DNA from: Cryphonectria parasitica EP155
Lineage: Eukaryota > Ascomycota > Sordariomycetes > Diaporthales > Cryphonectriaceae
NCBI RefSeq assembly: GCF_011745365.1
Contig: NW_024468920.1
Span: 1 to 64,000 of the forward strand
DNA length: 64,000 bases
Direction: 5' to 3'
Position numbers and translations under genes: made by a program
Notes under the pieces: generated by a model
Seen by the model: the letters and a program-made list of their open reading frames with translations, nothing else
The model's database searches: none
Told to the model about the DNA's origin: nothing
Shown: positions 60,948 through 64,000 of the stretch, in pieces
Layout: every line of letters begins with the position of its first letter
Numbering within the stretch: the stretch's first letter is position 1

Positions 60948-61556
60948 AAACAATCGCTCCGCCCCAAACTCAGAAATCTCGGAAATCTCACTCTCCAGAA
61001 AACCTAACCAATTCATTACTGAATTCTCTATATCTACAGAGTTCCAATCAAAACTCTCAAAAGAAGAATCCCTAACAACTATAGCAGATTTCTCTGCAAC
61101 TACGGAACGAACCCCAGCAGCAATACAAGCTCGCTCCTCTTCAGCCTTCTTACATTCCAGCTTCTTTATACTAGAAAAATCTCAGCAAATAGCTTTTATT
61201 ATTCTTTCGAATCATAGATGCTTCTGCTTCCGCAAACATCCTATCTCTGCAGCAGCATCGTATAACTGCTCCTCAGTACTCTCAAGTTAGTTCTCCAAAT
61301 GCTAATGCTGAATGCTTATTCAACGAATTTCCGCTGCACTCAGCTCCTGAATATTATACTGAGAGCAGCTTAGATGAATACATTCAGCACAACAGAAGAA
61401 ATTCTCAATAAAGATTTAACAGAACTGAATATTATAATCCTTGCAGAAAGAATAGGAAAGCATAATAACAGCATTTTTGAAAACTAAGAAAAAAAGAGAA
61501 TTCTTTTGTTTAGTTTTTTCAGCTCAAGAACGAGATTTGTTAATTCTATTCAATAT
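60944..61556 (-). pseudogene. Accessory gene of element B, opposite strand
   Basis: Closest to D's copy (shared KEESAI/VARE and AAEI segments; SSFEGFDWNSVDIENSV-like tail). Start ATA at 61556 (ATG in D), stop TAG 60946-60944 overlapping pol TAA. The distance is not a multiple of 3, so at least one indel has shifted the frame. The Cys-rich block lies about 61330-61470. Confidence 0.6.
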
Positions 61557-61648
61557 CTCGATTAGAAAAGCAAGATTATATATACAAAGAGCTTATTAGA
61601 ATACTTATAAAAGATTATTGAAAATAACAACTGATAGAAGAAAGATAA

Positions 61649-62104
61649 TATTATAACTTATTCAATATACAGATTACGAAATAAGTTACGAATAATAAGA
61701 ATCAGATATTAAGAATTCAATATTCTAATAAAGCATTAATTATATAATCCAGAAATAGAATTATAAATATAATTAATCAGAAAGAATAGCTTTGAATACA
61801 TGCTATTCAGAGCTAATAGAATAATTTGAATATATTGCTATTCAACATATTCACACTAAAGAGCTGAATATATAATCATACATTCATTATCATTAGATAG
61901 ATACAATACATAGCTCTTCAGTTATTAATCTAAGTATCAGATTACTCTCTTACTCTAATAGCTTCAAAAGCAGTGAATACTTGCAGCATCTCTCGAGACT
62001 CATACAGTTCCGTATTCAAGAACTTGATACTTTAATACCGCTCTTGTTAGCATAAACCCCTTTGTATACTTTGGAATCTTCGGATTACTGCAGTGCTCAT
62101 TACA
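61649..62104 (+). repeat. 3' LTR of element B (456 bp)
   Basis: TATTATAACTTATTC ... GTGCTCATTACA, followed by TSD TCTAT (62105-62109). Its right third is less mutated than the left. Confidence 0.94.
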
Positions 62105-62109
62105 TCTAT

Positions 62110-63499
62110 AATAATGCAATAGCTATAAGAAGAATAAAGCAGAAAAATATAAGCTTTATAAACTATTATACTTCTTATCAGTACTTATAATTATATAGCA
62201 ATCTATTAATCTAAACTTTATTATCAAGCTATCTTTCTTATAAGAATTCTTAATTAAAATATAATATAATAGCATTCTAATAATAATTTGCAAACTAAGC
62301 AAATATATTTACTTTCTCTCTTACAAGGAAAGCAGTATAGCAAAAGAATTTATATATATATTTCTTAGAATAATTATTGCTAATTATAGTATATCAGAAG
62401 AAATAATCTCTAATAAAAATAGAAAGTTTAATTCAAAATTCTGAACTTGTGGCAGTGGCCATAGGGGCCTCAAGTGAATGAAGCTTGGCTGGCCACTCTG
62501 ACTCACTGGCCTGAGCCATTCAATGGAAGAGCAGTGAGTCGCCAGGTACGTTAGCCTAGTTGAGACTAGTGCTAATTGCTGGCTCTATAGAAAGATAATT
62601 AGTAACAGCGTGCTTTGAGATAGATTAATTGAAGAAGAATCTTCCCTTATATCATTTGTAATATATTATAGAATGCTTTCTACAGAACTTTGCTTATAAA
62701 ATAACTTGAAATATATTACAGAATATCTATAGCATTTTATCTATAAACAAATAAGCAGATAGAAAGAATAAATTAGATTATTAAATAATATCTTCAATAT
62801 TATATTAACTAAGAATAGAATAATTAAATTAATTTATTATTTCTTGCATAGTTTGCTTATAATAATGCAGATATAAGCATAATAAAGAAATTATTATTCT
62901 TTATACTTTATAAATATAATTCAATAGCTTATTACAAAATATTGCTAGAAATAGATGCAGAAGCTGCAAATAAGAGAATTAAGAAGATTAAAAAAGTTTA
63001 AAAGAAATTCTAGTTAGAATTATAATTTATTTAGAAACGAATAATATAATATACAAACTTTAAAAGAATTAAGAAACTAATTTTATAGAAGAAAGATAAG
63101 ATCTATCTATTTTGAAAAAATATTAAAATAATTAAATTCAGCAATAAATTTAATTACAAAAAATTAAAACTATTCAAAATTTTGTAATAGATTTTTCTAA
63201 TTAATTATAAATTAATACTATCTTATAGAATAAGAATATATTCAGTATTTCATATTTTACTGCTAAAACTAGTAATACAGAAAATACTAATAAATAATAT
63301 AGCAAAAATGGAAAATAGTAAACTAGAATATAAGATTAAAAGAATTCTTAAGTATAGAAGTACAAATAATATATAGAAATATCTTATTAAATAGAAAGAT
63401 TACTTAATAAGCAAGAATTTATGAGAATTATAGGAAAACGTTGAGAATGCTTAGAAAAAGATAGCTAAGTATTGAAAAAGAAAAGAAATCAGCATCTAG
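62110..63499 (+). pseudogene. pol: pol relic of element A, part 2 (IN core, chromodomain), split by K
   Basis: Integrase zinc-binding end and core up to 62447 (ISNKNRKFNSKF, catalytic Asp lost), then solo LTR K, then TDEQTE-equivalent sequence from 62690 and the C-terminal domain. The chromodomain is about 63320-63490 (EYKIKRILKYRS...KYLIK). It ends near TAG 63497-63499. Very AT-rich. Confidence 0.83.
62448..62684 (+). repeat. Solo LTR K (237 bp), unrelated family, little RIP
   Basis: TGTGGCAGTGGCCATAG ... GAATGCTTTCTACA, flanked by perfect TSD GAACT (62443-62447; 62685-62689). Absent from the same integrase site in all other copies. GC-rich first half with a 9-bp inverted repeat GACTCACTG (62500-62508)/CAGTGAGTC (62532-62540). 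Strand arbitrary. A short non-autonomous element with TG..CA ends is an alternative. Confidence 0.85.
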
Positions 63500-64000
63500 G
63501 ATAATTATTCCGCTCTAAACTAAAACTCAGAAGCTTTAGAAATTTTATTCTTCAGGAAACTAGACTAGTTTATTACAGAATTTCTTATATCTACAGAATT
63601 TCAGTTAAATCTTTTAAAGAAAGAATTCTCAGCAGCTACAGCTAATTCCTTGAATATAGCTTTCTATATAGCAGTAATAATATAATAATATTTCTCTTCA
63701 GCCTTCTTAGCTTCAATATAATCCAGCTTCTTTATATTATTAATATTATAATAAATAGCATACATCATCTTATCAAATCATATCCTCTTCTATTTATATA
63801 ATCGAAGAATCTTTTTCTTAGCAGCTTGTAACTCATTCTCTAACTTCTAATATTGAATAGCAATTTTGTACAATTCCGAAGAACTAATACTCTATATATT
63901 ACAGCGGGAATAATTAAGCTAAATGCATTTAATGTAACAGGAAGAATCGAGAGGAGAAATCTAATAGAAAGGAATTCTCTGATTCTTATAGAACGAATAG
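63497..64000 (-). pseudogene. Accessory gene of element A, opposite strand, partial
   Basis: The region after pol resembles the antisense accessory genes of B and D (coding for Glu/Ala-rich and Leu/Lys-rich stretches when read on the minus strand, about 63550-63900). The overlapping stop arrangement is not preserved as in other copies (TCCTAG shifted). It runs off the window. Confidence 0.5.

Larger units (their letters stand above)
6064..62104 (+). mobile_element. Element B: Ty3/gypsy chromovirus, 7.4 kb, carrying nested C and F
   Basis: Bounded by 456-bp LTRs (6064-6519 and 61649-62104) and a perfect 5-bp TSD, TCTAT at 6059-6063 and 62105-62109. Its own sequence is 6064-8951, 31255-32137 and 58450-62104 (about 7426 bp); the rest is C and F. 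Order: LTR, leader, gag, pol, opposite-strand accessory gene, polypurine tract, LTR. The coding regions are RIP-destroyed. Confidence 0.95.
62105..64000 (+). mobile_element. Element A, right segment
   Basis: Element A resumes after B's TSD: integrase (AATGCAATAGCTATAAG...), C-terminal region, chromodomain, and the accessory region, running off the right edge before its 3' LTR. Interrupted by solo LTR K. Confidence 0.88.

Noticed and set aside
62448..62684. GC-rich insert considered as a tRNA-derived SINE
   Set aside because: No convincing A/B box or poly-A tail; TG...CA ends plus a 5-bp TSD fit an LTR better.

Overview
This window holds no recognisable host gene. It is a block of AT-rich, transposon-derived heterochromatin, most likely from a filamentous ascomycete (Pezizomycotina). 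The evidence is a pile of chromodomain-type Ty3/gypsy LTR retrotransposons whose reading frames are riddled with TAA/TAG codons where relatives have CAA/CAG or TGG, and whose copies differ overwhelmingly by C/T and G/A transitions. That is the signature of repeat-induced point mutation (RIP). I cannot name the species.

Almost everything is explained by one nested set of insertions, each bounded by TG...CA LTRs and a 5-bp target-site duplication (TSD). Element A (pol at 3963-6063, resuming at 62110) was split by B (6064-62104, TSD TCTAT). B was split by C (8952-31249, TSD TCTAT) and by F (32138-58444, minus strand, TSD AACAT). C contains D in its pol (12148-19565, TSD GCTAG) and E in its 3' LTR (23837-31234, minus, TSD GCAGT). 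F contains solo LTR G (32575-33032), an unclassified low-RIP insert (33594-33912) and a different LTR element H (37281-55252, TSD CTCAT). H contains I (38414-53482, TSD GCAAG), and I contains J (41839-49348, TSD GCATG). At the left edge a minus-strand copy R (1-3962) interrupts A. At the right, a 237-bp solo LTR K (62448-62684, TSD GAACT) sits in A's integrase. The order A>B>F>H>I>J is six levels deep. With nested DNA removed, each gypsy copy is about 7.4-7.55 kb.

The family layout can be read by comparing copies: LTR (444-480 bp); a leader with a likely self-priming primer-binding site; gag (about 701 codons, CCHC zinc knuckle); pol in the -1 frame overlapping gag by about 82 nt (protease, RT, RNase H, integrase, C-terminal chromodomain; 1239-1243 codons in the best copies); an accessory gene on the opposite strand whose stop codon overlaps the pol stop tail to tail; a polypurine tract; and the LTR. 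The accessory gene encodes a Cys-rich, zinc-finger-like segment followed by a probable coiled coil, and in one lineage it contains a short spliceosomal intron. No copy is functional: all nine visible RT active sites have lost the second Asp of YxDD.

H is unlike the rest. It has 214-bp LTRs (TGTCAGG...CCTGACA), no recognisable coding capacity, and an interior made largely of tandem arrays (37-bp, 73-bp and 82/96-bp units). The most interesting items are the antisense accessory gene, the self-priming signature, the minisatellite-filled element H and the six-level nest itself.
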